From CAYXVB01 sp964467785 (lineage in GTDB: Bacteria; Bdellovibrionota; UBA1018): a DNA stretch of 39,939 bases. Made by a program: the position numbers and the translations under genes. Each line of letters opens with the position of its first letter. Position 1 is the stretch's first letter. Shown here piece by piece: positions 15,905 through 23,533 of this stretch. The DNA lies in contig CAYXVB010000008.1 of the NCBI GenBank assembly GCA_964467785.1, positions 1 through 39,939 on the forward strand, read 5' to 3'. Below the pieces are notes generated by a model that was given only the letters and a program-made list of their open reading frames with translations, did not search any database and was not told the origin of the DNA.

Positions 15905-17289
15905 GTCAGATAGTCCGCCCAGGTCGTCTCGGAGTGGGCGGTGGCGACGAACGCGGTATAGACCAACGCCCAGCCCACTAGGTAAACGCTGGTTCGCGCC
16001 ACTTGCAGCGTGAAGGAATCCCGTGCGAACTTCTTGCGCCTACTGAAGACGGAAGCGCCCACGAGCATCGTGATGATCAGGAAGTACGGGATCGTATTGG
16101 CGTAGTAGTTCACGCCGGCAAGGAGTCCCTGGTCGGAGATCTTGCGGAAGTCGCGCACGAAATGGATCAGGAACCCGCCGAGGAAAAGTGAGCCCACGAG
16201 GGCGAAGTAAACCTGCAGCTGGCGCGAGCGGATGAATTGCAGGCGGGACTTGAGCGGGCGGTAAAAGAGCCCGATCAGCATGCGGTTATAATAGAAGAGC
16301 ATACGCCCGTAGAACTGGGCCATGGTCTTGGCCTTCCAGGGGCTGTCAAACATGGGGGGAAGATCCAGCCCAGCGAGGCGGGCCATGCCCACCGGAAACG
16401 CGCAGTAGTACGCCATTTCCATGTAGGCCTGTACGAAGTGCGCGATCACGCAAACCCATTTGAGCCAAAGCGTCACATGACTGGCGTAAGCGTCACCAAA
16501 ACCGGCGCTGAAAGGGAGCAGGCTCGCGGTCGGAAGCGCTTTGATGAATGGCATGGCATTGCCAGCCGAGAACAAGCTCCAGTTGATCGTGTCCCGGATG
16601 GCAAGCGCCACCCATCCTAAAAGGATGATCCGGATGCCGGCCAGCTGGCGATCCCGGAGCTGTTTGCGGCTGATTGGCTCCCGATCCATGAGCGGTCCAA
16701 GTCCCGGCATCGGCAGGGTGTGCACTTTGACGCTCCAGAACGGCACGAGGATGAAGGGGATATCCTTCAGGGTAAAAGGCTTTTCTTTCCAACTTGCGAG
16801 CGCCAGTCCCAGATACCAGATCAGGAAACCGAATCTACTGAGCGCAAAATAGACCTCTCGCGCGATCGGGTTCGTGGGTGCCGCGTTCCAACCCAGCAGC
16901 GCGAGCGCGGCCAGGAACGCGGTCAGCAAACCGAGCGGAGTGATCCGCTGGCGGAAGCGAATGACGATCGCGAGGATGGTCGACCAGGTCGCGAGAGTCC
17001 CGGCCATCAGGATCGGGTCCTTTGCCGCCGGCCCCGGAACGTTTCTTATCCAGAGGAAGTAGAAAGTCCCAAAGCTCGCCGCGCCCAGCACTTGCTCGCG
17101 CCGCGCGGGACTGATTAGGATCAAGCCCAGGACCACGGCGGAAAACGCGGTAGCCTCGGGTCCGAGGATCGGCAGGCTGAGCACGAGGCCGAGGCAGGCG
17201 AGAGCGCCTCCGGCGAGGATCTCGACTGCGTTTTTGGCCGAGTCGATGTCAGTCCGAGTCTTTGTTTCGATCGATTTTAGCTCGCTCAT
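15877..17289 (-). CDS. MBOAT-like polytopic membrane protein lacking the first histidine
   Basis: About 470 residues and some ten membrane helices. The ATG at 17289 is chosen; a TTG nine bases upstream sits better behind GAAGGAT and is an alternative. The stretch VGMARLAGLDLPPMFDSPW then AQFYGRMLFYYNRML then LFYRPL (residues about 300-346) lines up with the MBOAT core of the gene at 19329 (ALFLGIRISPNFRLPY, AAFWQRWHISL, DYLYNPL). The RWHIS histidine is replaced here by a leucine/phenylalanine segment. A histidine further on (FLIHFVRD) may match the second, catalytic one. It could be a diverged acyltransferase or an inactive partner. It overlaps the CitE-like gene by 41 bases. Confidence 0.55.
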   Translation of the reverse strand: MSELKSIETKTRTDIDSAKNAVEILAGGALACLGLVLSLPILGPEATAFSAVVLGLILISPARREQVLGAASFGTFYFLWIRNVPGPAAKDPILMAGTLATWSTILAIVIRFRQRITPLGLLTAFLAALALLGWNAAPTNPIAREVYFALSRFGFLIWYLGLALASWKEKPFTLKDIPFILVPFWSVKVHTLPMPGLGPLMDREPISRKQLRDRQLAGIRIILLGWVALAIRDTINWSLFSAGNAMPFIKALPTASLLPFSAGFGDAYASHVTLWLKWVCVIAHFVQAYMEMAYYCAFPVGMARLAGLDLPPMFDSPWKAKTMAQFYGRMLFYYNRMLIGLFYRPLKSRLQFIRSRQLQVYFALVGSLFLGGFLIHFVRDFRKISDQGLLAGVNYYANTIPYFLIITMLVGASVFSRRKKFARDSFTLQVARTSVYLVGWALVYTAFVATAHSETTWADYLTYMRSLIGL

Positions 17290-18112
17290 TGCGTTCAAGT
17301 ATCCTTCGCATGCGTTTGATCACGGGCGGGCCCACCATTTCGTTATGGTAGGAGTACACAGAATTGTCCCGTTCCAGGCGGACCAGCTCTTCCGCCTTGG
17401 CCAGTAGATCCGGAGTAGGAGAGAACGCTTCCTTGATCAGTCGAATCTGCGCGGAGCTTACCGCGAACGTGCCGCTGAATCCGAGGTCACGCGAGAACTC
17501 GCAAAGAGCGCGGAACTGCGAGAGACCTTCCTTGTCGAATCGCCGGAAGTTGCCGACGACTCCGAGCGCTGGAAGCTGATAAGCCGCGGCGGAGCAGAGG
17601 AAGTGCTGGGCGGCGTAAAGCAGCGCCTCGGGCGAGGGCTCGACTCCGAGCTCGGCGGCAAAGTCTTCCGCGCCGAAAATGGTGGCCCGGACGGACGGAT
17701 GGGCAAGGATCGATTCCGCTCGGAGGATTCCGCGGGGCGTCTCGATCGTGGGTACAATGTAGGTGGATGGAAAGCGGGCCGTGATCATCGCAAAGGCGTC
17801 CGGGCTCTCCACTTTCGTGGGACTGATCGCGTCGATGGGGAGGCCTTGGATCGCGTCGAGATCGTTTGCGAGCTCCTCGGGCTCGGAGTTGACCCGAACC
17901 CAGATGCAGGAGGTGAGCGGCCGAAAGACACGCACGACGTCCCGGAGAAGGGCGCGTCCTGATTCCTTCTTAGGATAGGCGAGCGAGTCCTCGAGATCCA
18001 CTACGATGGCGTCAGCACGTTGGACGGCGCGGTGGATCGGCATCGCGGATACTACTCGCGCGTCATGGAGGGGAATGCAGAAAAGGCACCGGACTTTCCA
18101 GAATGGGTTCAT
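17249..18112 (-). CDS. HpcH/HpaI aldolase / citrate lyase beta (CitE)-like protein
   Basis: 287 residues. LFCIPLHDARVVSA, AIVVDLEDSLAYPKK, IWVRVNS, IVPTIETPRGIL and IFGAEDFAAELGV reproduce the order of conserved segments in the CitE / malyl-CoA lyase family; the Glu of ETPRG and the Asp of GAEDFA are where Mg-binding acidic residues are found. Members cleave or form C-C bonds in beta-hydroxyacyl-CoA thioesters. No other citrate lyase subunits are present, so it is a stand-alone member. It lies 111 bases after the SGNH gene on the same strand and may supply or remove an acyl unit used by the acylation operon. That link is inference. Confidence 0.82.
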   Translation of the reverse strand: MNPFWKVRCLFCIPLHDARVVSAMPIHRAVQRADAIVVDLEDSLAYPKKESGRALLRDVVRVFRPLTSCIWVRVNSEPEELANDLDAIQGLPIDAISPTKVESPDAFAMITARFPSTYIVPTIETPRGILRAESILAHPSVRATIFGAEDFAAELGVEPSPEALLYAAQHFLCSAAAYQLPALGVVGNFRRFDKEGLSQFRALCEFSRDLGFSGTFAVSSAQIRLIKEAFSPTPDLLAKAEELVRLERDNSVYSYHNEMVGPPVIKRMRRILERNERAKIDRNKDSD

Positions 18113-18223
18113 AACTTTTTTAAAAAAATGCCCACAAAAAAGGTTCGATACAGTGGCTTATTGGATTTGTCCTTGATTGTAGCATGTGGTTTTGCCGGGG
18201 CTACAAGGAGAAATGGGATGGGA

Positions 18224-19348
18224 TCATCGGTCCAAAGATGAGTGGTCCAAAGATGAGTGGCCGAGAATCAGTTCGGCGACCTTCAGGTTGAACTTCCGGC
18301 TGGCCTCGCGATTGAGGTGGAAGATGTCAATAAAGTTTCGGTCGTCCTCGAACTCGCGCGTGAGGTCGGCAACCTTGACTCCTGGTATTCGCGCCAGGCG
18401 GGCGAGCAGGTCGTCGACTCGAGCTTGGCCCATCGCTGTGCGCCGGAGTGCGTAGGTGCGGGGCAGGGGAGAGTGGACGAAGATCACCTGTCGGGCCATG
18501 CTGGCCGCCTCGCGGAGGAGCGCCTCGAGCCGGTCGACCATCAGGGGATCAAGCTTGACCTCGGAGATGTCCAGCGTGCGTTCGAGGACAGGGTAATGGT
18601 GATCGTTGATGCGCCACCAGGATTCGTCCTGCGGAATGTCGGGATAGCGGGAGAGATACGGGGTTCCGCCGCGGAGGGCCGGATCCCAATATAGCTCGGT
18701 GTCGCCGGGGGTTCGCTTCCAGAGGCCAAAAACCATCCGGGTCGTGCCAGATCCGGAAATTTGCTCGAGCGTGGCCTGGTCGATGGCCATGATGGAAGCC
18801 GTACGAATGAGCGACAGTCCGGCGGCATCGATCCATTGATGCGCGTTGCGCAGCATCAGAGGTAATAACGAGCTGGTCATCGTATACGCACCGAAGCTTC
18901 GTTCGAACGCATAAGTCAACATGGCCGGGCTCAATTCGATTACAAGGGTGTCCGGAGAGCCCACTCCCTTCATCGCGCTTTTGACCTCGCGTAAGAGCAG
19001 CTGAAGGTGATCGAGATAAGCAAAGCGCACGCCCAGATTGTATGACTCGAACCGATTCGAGGCAGTCTCGTCGGCGTTGAGCGCGCGGTCGAGAAACTCC
19101 GGATCGATCGAGGCTTCGAATCTCGACTGTCCCAGCGCCAGCACAACCCGTCGTCCCTCGCGCGTCGCGCGGGCGATCACGCCGGAGTGGTCGGCGAAAT
19201 CCGCCATCCTGCGGGCTTGTTGGTAATAGGTTCCTGGAATCTCCGGCATTCGGTTCAAGAAGTTTCCGGCCGCGGCTGCCAGCGCATAGGCTCCGACCAG
19301 GGTGATCGCGAAAGGGTTGAGTATTTGTTTAGTAGCGCGAATAAACAA
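18224..19348 (-). CDS. Membrane-anchored SGNH-like acyl-transfer partner (DltD/AlgJ-like)
   Basis: 374 residues. An N-terminal hydrophobic segment (FAITLVGAYALAAAAGNFL) anchors a periplasmic domain. VLALGQSRFEASI places Ser75 where SGNH enzymes have their nucleophile, and DIFHLNREAS gives the D-x-x-H pair (Asp341, His344). In Dlt, Alg and Pat systems such proteins receive an acyl group from the MBOAT and pass it to a polymer. It overlaps the MBOAT gene by 20 bases, which supports the pairing. The C-terminus is lengthened by a 15-base tandem duplication giving HSSLDHSSLD. No signal cleavage site is obvious, so it is probably membrane-tethered. Confidence 0.72.
   Translation of the reverse strand: MFIRATKQILNPFAITLVGAYALAAAAGNFLNRMPEIPGTYYQQARRMADFADHSGVIARATREGRRVVLALGQSRFEASIDPEFLDRALNADETASNRFESYNLGVRFAYLDHLQLLLREVKSAMKGVGSPDTLVIELSPAMLTYAFERSFGAYTMTSSLLPLMLRNAHQWIDAAGLSLIRTASIMAIDQATLEQISGSGTTRMVFGLWKRTPGDTELYWDPALRGGTPYLSRYPDIPQDESWWRINDHHYPVLERTLDISEVKLDPLMVDRLEALLREAASMARQVIFVHSPLPRTYALRRTAMGQARVDDLLARLARIPGVKVADLTREFEDDRNFIDIFHLNREASRKFNLKVAELILGHSSLDHSSLDR
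18230..18259. repeat. 15-base tandem duplication at the SGNH gene 3' end
   Basis: GTCCAAAGATGAGTG occurs twice, perfectly and without a spacer. It stays in frame, adding five residues just before the stop codon. Recent replication slippage is likely. Confidence 0.85.
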
Positions 19349-20666
19349 AATTGACTCCAGGTATGTAGATCAGCAGGCTGCCCGTCATCCAGGCGACGAG
19401 CGCCAGCTGGAGCGCCAACGGCTTGCTTCGACCGGGATAAGTCTCGGCGCCCAAGATCCGCGAGTCGATCCAGTGAGGCAGCGCCAGCGCCAGCAGAAGG
19501 GGCGCGGCCTTGAGATAAAATTCCGGCGAGGCGACGGACTCGGGCGCCCTAGCCGCCATGGCTCCGAGGAAGTTCCAGGCCGACGAGAGATCCGGGCACC
19601 AGAATACGAGTTGGTAGAGAAAGATGGAGCCCAGCACCGCGAGCTGCGCGATTGGCCGTGGCGCGCGATGGAAGGGCAGGGATGCGATCGCGCCGGTGGC
19701 GAGGCCCAGCGAGAGGAATTTCACGGTGAGCCCGTGCCAGAGATTGATCGCAAGCAGCGTGAGGATCAGCGTGAGATAAGGAATCAGGGCGACCCGCAAG
19801 CGGTGTGAGCGGATCAGGCGCGGCAGATGGACCAGGAACAGCGGGTTGTAGAGATAATCCCGCAGCCAATCGCCGAGCGAGATGTGCCAGCGTTGCCAGA
19901 AGGCGGCGAACGAACGCGCCAGGTAGGGAAGTCGGAAGTTAGGGGAGATGCGGATTCCAAGAAATAGCGCCACTCCGCGAGCCATGTCCGAGTAGCCCGA
20001 GAAATCGGCGTAATAGAACGCCGGCAGACTCAGGATGGCCAGGAGCGGGTAGGCGTGGTCCATTGGCGTCGCCTGTCCGAGATTGGAGTAGATGAAAAGG
20101 AGGTTCGCGATCGCTTTCTTGAAGAAACCGTTTACGAAGAGCAGGGCGGCTTCGCGATCCGTGTCCGGTGTGATCGGCTCGGGGCTGCGCATGCGCGCGC
20201 GGAGATCGCGAAAGCCCGCGAACGGTCCTGCCACCAGCAGCGGCGCAAAGGTCGCAGCGCAGAGAAATTCGGCCACTGTGATGCGCTCGCCATCAAACCG
20301 GTGTCTAATCCGGTCGATCAGGGCTCCCGTGCAAAGGAACAACACGAATGAGATGCCGACGGGAAAGCTCGAACCCGGCGCCATGCGCTTGACCAATACG
20401 AAATAAAGCAGTTCCGCCACGAGCGCCAGGCGTGCCGCGGTTGCCGCGAATCGAGGTAGAAAGGCCGGGACCAGCACCGCGCCCGCGAGGGCGAAGCCGA
20501 TGGGCGGCAGGAAGTAGACGACGGATCTGTAAAAGTAGACCCCGATCAGGATTAGGTTGAGTCCGAGCAATAGGACGATCGGGTGGCGCCCACGAAGGCT
20601 CGGAGCCAGGCGCAACACCAGGCCTGACAGAAGCAAGAGGGCGTAGAAAAAGACGTTGAAGTACAT
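19329..20666 (-). CDS. MBOAT O-acyltransferase (DltB/AlgI-like)
   Basis: 445 residues, about eleven membrane helices. FSGYSDMARGVALFLGI, FWQRWHISLGDWLRDYLY (His261) and NLWHGLT (His311) are the full MBOAT signature with both conserved histidines, the second being the proposed catalytic one. LLVAGPFAGFRDL matches the G-P segment, and the C-terminal IPGVNFVYSRY resembles the aromatic C-terminal tail of DltB/AlgI. It moves an acyl group from a cytoplasmic thioester carrier to the outer side of the inner membrane. It starts five bases after the ligase stop, with AAGGA upstream, and overlaps the SGNH partner. The acceptor polymer is unknown. Confidence 0.9.
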   Translation of the reverse strand: MYFNVFFYALLLLSGLVLRLAPSLRGRHPIVLLLGLNLILIGVYFYRSVVYFLPPIGFALAGAVLVPAFLPRFAATAARLALVAELLYFVLVKRMAPGSSFPVGISFVLFLCTGALIDRIRHRFDGERITVAEFLCAATFAPLLVAGPFAGFRDLRARMRSPEPITPDTDREAALLFVNGFFKKAIANLLFIYSNLGQATPMDHAYPLLAILSLPAFYYADFSGYSDMARGVALFLGIRISPNFRLPYLARSFAAFWQRWHISLGDWLRDYLYNPLFLVHLPRLIRSHRLRVALIPYLTLILTLLAINLWHGLTVKFLSLGLATGAIASLPFHRAPRPIAQLAVLGSIFLYQLVFWCPDLSSAWNFLGAMAARAPESVASPEFYLKAAPLLLALALPHWIDSRILGAETYPGRSKPLALQLALVAWMTGSLLIYIPGVNFVYSRY

Positions 20667-20671
20667 GGTGG

Positions 20672-22033
20672 TCAGCGGTCCTTGAGCGCGCGGCGCTTTT
20701 TGAGTCGCCGGCCCATCAGGGGCTCTTCGCTGATTTCGATTTCCGAAGGCGCTTCGTAGGGTTTGAGGCGTTCACTGCAAAAGCCGCGCACGCGAAGGCG
20801 GAATTCCCGCGGGTCGGTTTTGACGCCCTCCGCGAGCTGGAAAACCGCTCGTACGGACTGGCCCAGCAAGGGATTGGGTACCGCGCTCACGATCACGTGC
20901 GCCACTCCGGGAATCTGTTGGAGGACTTCTTCGACGGCCTCGGGAGAGACCTTGCGTCCGCCGACTGAGATCACCTGCGAAGAGCGGCCGATCACGCGAA
21001 ACCACTCGCCATCTTCCTCCGCGAGATCTCCCGTCTCGTACCAGCCGTCGGGAGTCAGCGCATGCGGGGCGTTGAGGTATCCCAACATGGTCAGTTCTGA
21101 TTTGACTTGGAGCTTGCCGTCGACGACGCGGATCCGGGCCATCGGATCTGCGATCTTGAGCCAGGTGGAGTCGTTGGAGCGGGACCGGGAGCGCAGCAGG
21201 CAGACTTCGGTCAGACCGTAGTTTTGGTGCAGGGTCACGCCGGGAAGCTCGCCGGCCAATTGGCGCACGGTGTGCTCGGAGGGACGCTCCGAGCCATAGA
21301 CGATGACCTTGAGGCTTGAAAGGTCATGGCGAAGCCAGGGCTTTTGCAGCGCTAGGAGGTTCATGTAGCTTGCCGACATCGGAAAAAACTCGATTCGATG
21401 CCGCTCGATCAGCGCGCCGATGACGTCCGGGTCTCGTTTACGGCTGAAAAAGAGCGTTCCCTGATTGAAGAGGCTGGAAAAGAGGTTGTAGATCCCACCG
21501 ACGTGGTCGAACTGCATGAATGCCAGGCCCTTGGAGGGACGGGGCGGTAAATTGAAGCGCGTGAGAAAAGTCTCGAAGTCGTGCACCACTGCTTTTGGAG
21601 TCTTTTCCGATCCCGAACTGAACATCACGACTCCCGCATGGCCTCGGGAGAGGAGCACCGCATGCAGCGGTTGGACGTGAGGGCTGCTTTGACGGAGCGT
21701 GAGCTCCGGGCGGCCTTGTGGATCGATGCGCAGCACGAAGCGCGGCTCGATGATTTGGAGATAGGGCTCCTGCAGGTCCGCATCGATATCCGGCACCAGA
21801 GAAATGAACGCGTTTCTCTTCAGCAGTGCGATGAGCGCGGCCACGGAGCGGCCATGGAAGTCGGCAATGAGCGAGACTGAATCGCCCGGGCGCACGTCCC
21901 TTTCGTCGAAGATCCGGAGAAGCTCGTCGGTCAAATGCAGAAGCTGCCGGTAGGTCCAGGCGGCCTCGTCCGTGACGAGGGCTTCGCGATCGGCGGCGGC
22001 TTCCATCCTGGAAAGCAGCTCACCGGAGATCAT
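20672..22033 (-). CDS. AMP-forming acyl/amino-acid ligase (DltA-like ANL enzyme)
   Basis: 453 residues from the ATG at 22033, which overlaps the SDR stop as ATGA; the upstream open frame is a shadow inside the SDR gene. Adenylation motifs in order: VVMFSSGSEKTPKAV (A3, 136-149), NYGLTE (A5, 271-276), WYETGDLAE (A7), RSSQVISVGGRKVSPEAVE (A8, 350-368), and a basic C-terminal GRRLKKRR segment that should supply the A10 lysine. Such enzymes activate a carboxylate with ATP and load it on CoA or a carrier protein. In context the carrier is the small protein at 22730. Slightly shorter than most acyl-CoA ligases. The activated acid cannot be predicted. Confidence 0.86.
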   Translation of the reverse strand: MISGELLSRMEAAADREALVTDEAAWTYRQLLHLTDELLRIFDERDVRPGDSVSLIADFHGRSVAALIALLKRNAFISLVPDIDADLQEPYLQIIEPRFVLRIDPQGRPELTLRQSSPHVQPLHAVLLSRGHAGVVMFSSGSEKTPKAVVHDFETFLTRFNLPPRPSKGLAFMQFDHVGGIYNLFSSLFNQGTLFFSRKRDPDVIGALIERHRIEFFPMSASYMNLLALQKPWLRHDLSSLKVIVYGSERPSEHTVRQLAGELPGVTLHQNYGLTEVCLLRSRSRSNDSTWLKIADPMARIRVVDGKLQVKSELTMLGYLNAPHALTPDGWYETGDLAEEDGEWFRVIGRSSQVISVGGRKVSPEAVEEVLQQIPGVAHVIVSAVPNPLLGQSVRAVFQLAEGVKTDPREFRLRVRGFCSERLKPYEAPSEIEISEEPLMGRRLKKRRALKDR

Positions 22034-22746
22034 CCAAAGCCCCCGAGATAGAGGACTTGTCCCGTGAACTGCCCAGATCGCGGTGATAGGAAAAAATCGG
22101 TGGCGGCGATGACGTCCTCGAATCCGGCAGGTGCCTTGATCGCCTGCGCCTCGAGGATGCCGCGGACTACGTGATCGGGCAGCCGGGAGATCAGGTCGGT
22201 CTGGATGACCGTCGGCCCGACGCAATTGACGGTGATGCCGAAGGGGCCGAACTCCCGGGCCAATATCCGCGTCAATGTTTCGAGTGCCGCCTTGGACGAC
22301 GCATAGGCCGATAGGGTCTGGACCGCGAGCGGCACGGCGACGGTGGAGAAGTTGACGATGCGGCCAAAGCGCTGTCTTTGCATCAGCCGGAGCGCCTCCT
22401 GACTCAGGACATAGGGAGCGGTGAAGTTGACCGCCAGGAGTTTCTCGACTGTCGCCGCCTCGGTGAAAGCCGCGAGGTTAAAGCTCGAGAGCGCCGCATT
22501 GTTGATGAGGTGGCTGAGCCGGCCCCAGCGCTGACCGATGTCCTGGAACATATCGCGGATCGCTTCGACGGAAGCGAGATCGATCGAGTAGTGGTGGTAA
22601 TCCGGATCCTGGATCGTCGCTTCGCTCCTGCTGCAACCGATCACCTCATGGCCGGCCGAGAGGTAATAGCGCGCCAGCTCCTTGCCGATGCCGCGGCTCG
22701 TACCGGTGATCAAGGTGACCGGCTTTGACTCAGTTTGCGTTGTCAT
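22030..22746 (-). CDS. Short-chain dehydrogenase/reductase (FabG-like SDR)
   Basis: 238 residues, typical SDR length. TGTSRGIG (15-21) is the NAD(P) loop, INNAA (81-85) the NNAG-like motif, and Ser134, Tyr148 and Lys152 (YASSK) the catalytic set. It probably reduces a 3-oxoacyl thioester or a similar ketone. It overlaps the carrier-protein gene by 17 bases and the ligase gene by four, so it is translationally coupled to both. This suggests that the acyl group is modified on the carrier before export. Classical dlt operons lack such an enzyme. Confidence 0.88.
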   Translation of the reverse strand: MTTQTESKPVTLITGTSRGIGKELARYYLSAGHEVIGCSRSEATIQDPDYHHYSIDLASVEAIRDMFQDIGQRWGRLSHLINNAALSSFNLAAFTEAATVEKLLAVNFTAPYVLSQEALRLMQRQRFGRIVNFSTVAVPLAVQTLSAYASSKAALETLTRILAREFGPFGITVNCVGPTVIQTDLISRLPDHVVRGILEAQAIKAPAGFEDVIAATDFFLSPRSGQFTGQVLYLGGFG

Positions 22747-23026
22747 GAATCAGGCTCTCGATGAATTGGGCGAGGCGGGAGGCGGTCTGAAATGGACTCT
22801 TGGTCTGGGAGAGCGCTTTGTCCGAAAGGATGACGACTTTCCTGCCGGTGCGCTCACGGAGGGCTTGTTCGAGCTCGAACACAAAGGACAGAAGCTCCAC
22901 GGAATCCAGGCAGCCCTCCGGGCCGAAGAGCGGCGTTTCGGCCTCTGCGCGGCTCAGGTCGCTTCGGGTTTGCGGCAGGCTTTTCAGGATCTCAAGTACC
23001 AGCTGAAGGATTTGCTCTTGTTTCAT
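22730..23026 (-). CDS. Acyl/peptidyl carrier protein (DltC-like)
   Basis: 98 residues, acidic. GCLDSVELLSFVFELE contains the D-S pair (Ser42) that takes 4'-phosphopantetheine. Size and helices are typical of ACP/DltC. It is the first gene of the acylation operon and should carry the group activated by the ligase at 20672. No clear Shine-Dalgarno sequence precedes its ATG, and a hairpin (23039-23058) lies just upstream, so translation may be controlled. The terminator of leader RNA copy 2 lies only about 50-60 bases before it. Confidence 0.86.
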   Translation of the reverse strand: MKQEQILQLVLEILKSLPQTRSDLSRAEAETPLFGPEGCLDSVELLSFVFELEQALRERTGRKVVILSDKALSQTKSPFQTASRLAQFIESLIHDNAN

Positions 23027-23038
23027 CGTCGGAGCGGC

Positions 23039-23058
23039 TCTGTGTCAAAAGTAACACA
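23039..23058 (-). promoter_or_regulatory. Hairpin between leader terminator and carrier-protein start
   Basis: CTGTGT and ACACAG form six-base arms around an eight-base loop (extendable by flanking bases), ending about 12 bases before the ATG of the carrier gene. It may affect ribosome access. Confidence 0.4.
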
Positions 23059-23077
23059 GCTTTAAACATGGAAACTC

Positions 23078-23117
23078 AACAAAATCGGGCTCGGTGGCGA
23101 ACTAGCCACCGAGCCCG
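23078..23117 (-). terminator. Intrinsic terminator of leader RNA copy 2
   Basis: A perfect 13-bp stem (CGGGCTCGGTGGC with GCCACCGAGCCCG) and a six-base loop, followed on the minus strand by ATTTTGTTG. An additional hairpin (TGAATCGC/GCGATTCA, 23140-23158) lies just upstream and could take part in an alternative fold. The stem is also followed by a T run on the plus strand. Confidence 0.85.
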
Positions 23118-23298
23118 ACAAGTTTTCTCAACCCTGGGGTGAATCGCTCAGCGATTCAGGGGACCGCCTCCTGACAGTCCCTGCTCCCGCAGGTGATGGT
23201 CTCCGCCCGACAACTGAGCTGTCGCTCACCCCTCTGGCCGGAAGGGCCTCGACAGTCCGTGAGCACCGCAGACGTCTTATGCCGCGGCCTTGCCCACG

Positions 23299-23394
23299 CT
23301 ATTGCTGCTTCGGAGGGCCTGTCTCCTGAGGTGCATGGAATTCGCGCACATGATAGCGCGCGCTTTGAGTCACAGCATACGCTCCACAGATCAT
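23299..23394 (-). CDS. 31-residue leader peptide, copy 2 (ends ETGPPKQQ)
   Basis: ATG at 23394 with AGGAGGT five bases upstream, a perfect Shine-Dalgarno sequence. It begins MICGAYAVTQSAR and ends ETGPPKQQ, then TAG, which directly abuts RNA hairpin 1. It shares T-Q-x-x-R and the E-T-G-P-P-K-x-Q ending with the peptide at 6208-6297; the middle and N-terminus differ in sequence and length. The fixed ending, next to prolines and the stop, is what an arrest or pausing peptide would conserve. The role is inferred, not shown. Confidence 0.75.
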   Translation of the reverse strand: MICGAYAVTQSARYHVREFHAPQETGPPKQQ

Positions 23395-23449
23395 GTCTGA
23401 CCTCCTGGTGTTGGTGATGAACTCAGTCTAAGTAAGTCCAGATAAGGAA

Positions 23450-23486
23450 GCAATGCGTCAACTCTGACATTTTTGAAAATTTAAAA
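23450..23486 (-). promoter_or_regulatory. Promoter region of leader RNA 2
   Basis: GCAATGCGTCA (plus strand, 23450-23460) and AAATTTAAAA (23477-23486) repeat elements of the copy 1 promoter region. On the minus strand TTGACG (23456-23461) is a 5/6 match to the -35 consensus; the -10 box is not clear. The imperfect palindrome GTCA-ACTC-TGAC corresponds to the perfect one in copy 1. The box is 56 bases from the leader-peptide ATG, as in copy 1. Confidence 0.5.
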
Positions 23487-23533
23487 GTCTCTTCGGCTTA
23501 CAGAAGCGAAGAGCGGCTTTGGTTTGACGCGTT

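Larger units (their letters stand above)
23078..23406 (-). ncRNA. Structured leader RNA with peptide ORF, copy 2
   Basis: Same layout as copy 1: Shine-Dalgarno, short ORF, 80-base core immediately after the stop (23219-23298), variable part, terminator. Core hairpin 1 is CGTGGGC/GCTCACG with inner CCGC/GCGG and the same AGACGTCT loop element. Hairpin 2 is CTGTCG/CGACAG with inner CCCTTC/GAGGGG and the same CGGCCA loop. In both copies GTGAGC inside hairpin 2 could instead pair with GCTCAC of hairpin 1, giving mutually exclusive folds. The element precedes the carrier-protein operon by about 50-60 bases, favouring cis regulation. No known RNA family is recognised. Confidence 0.72.
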
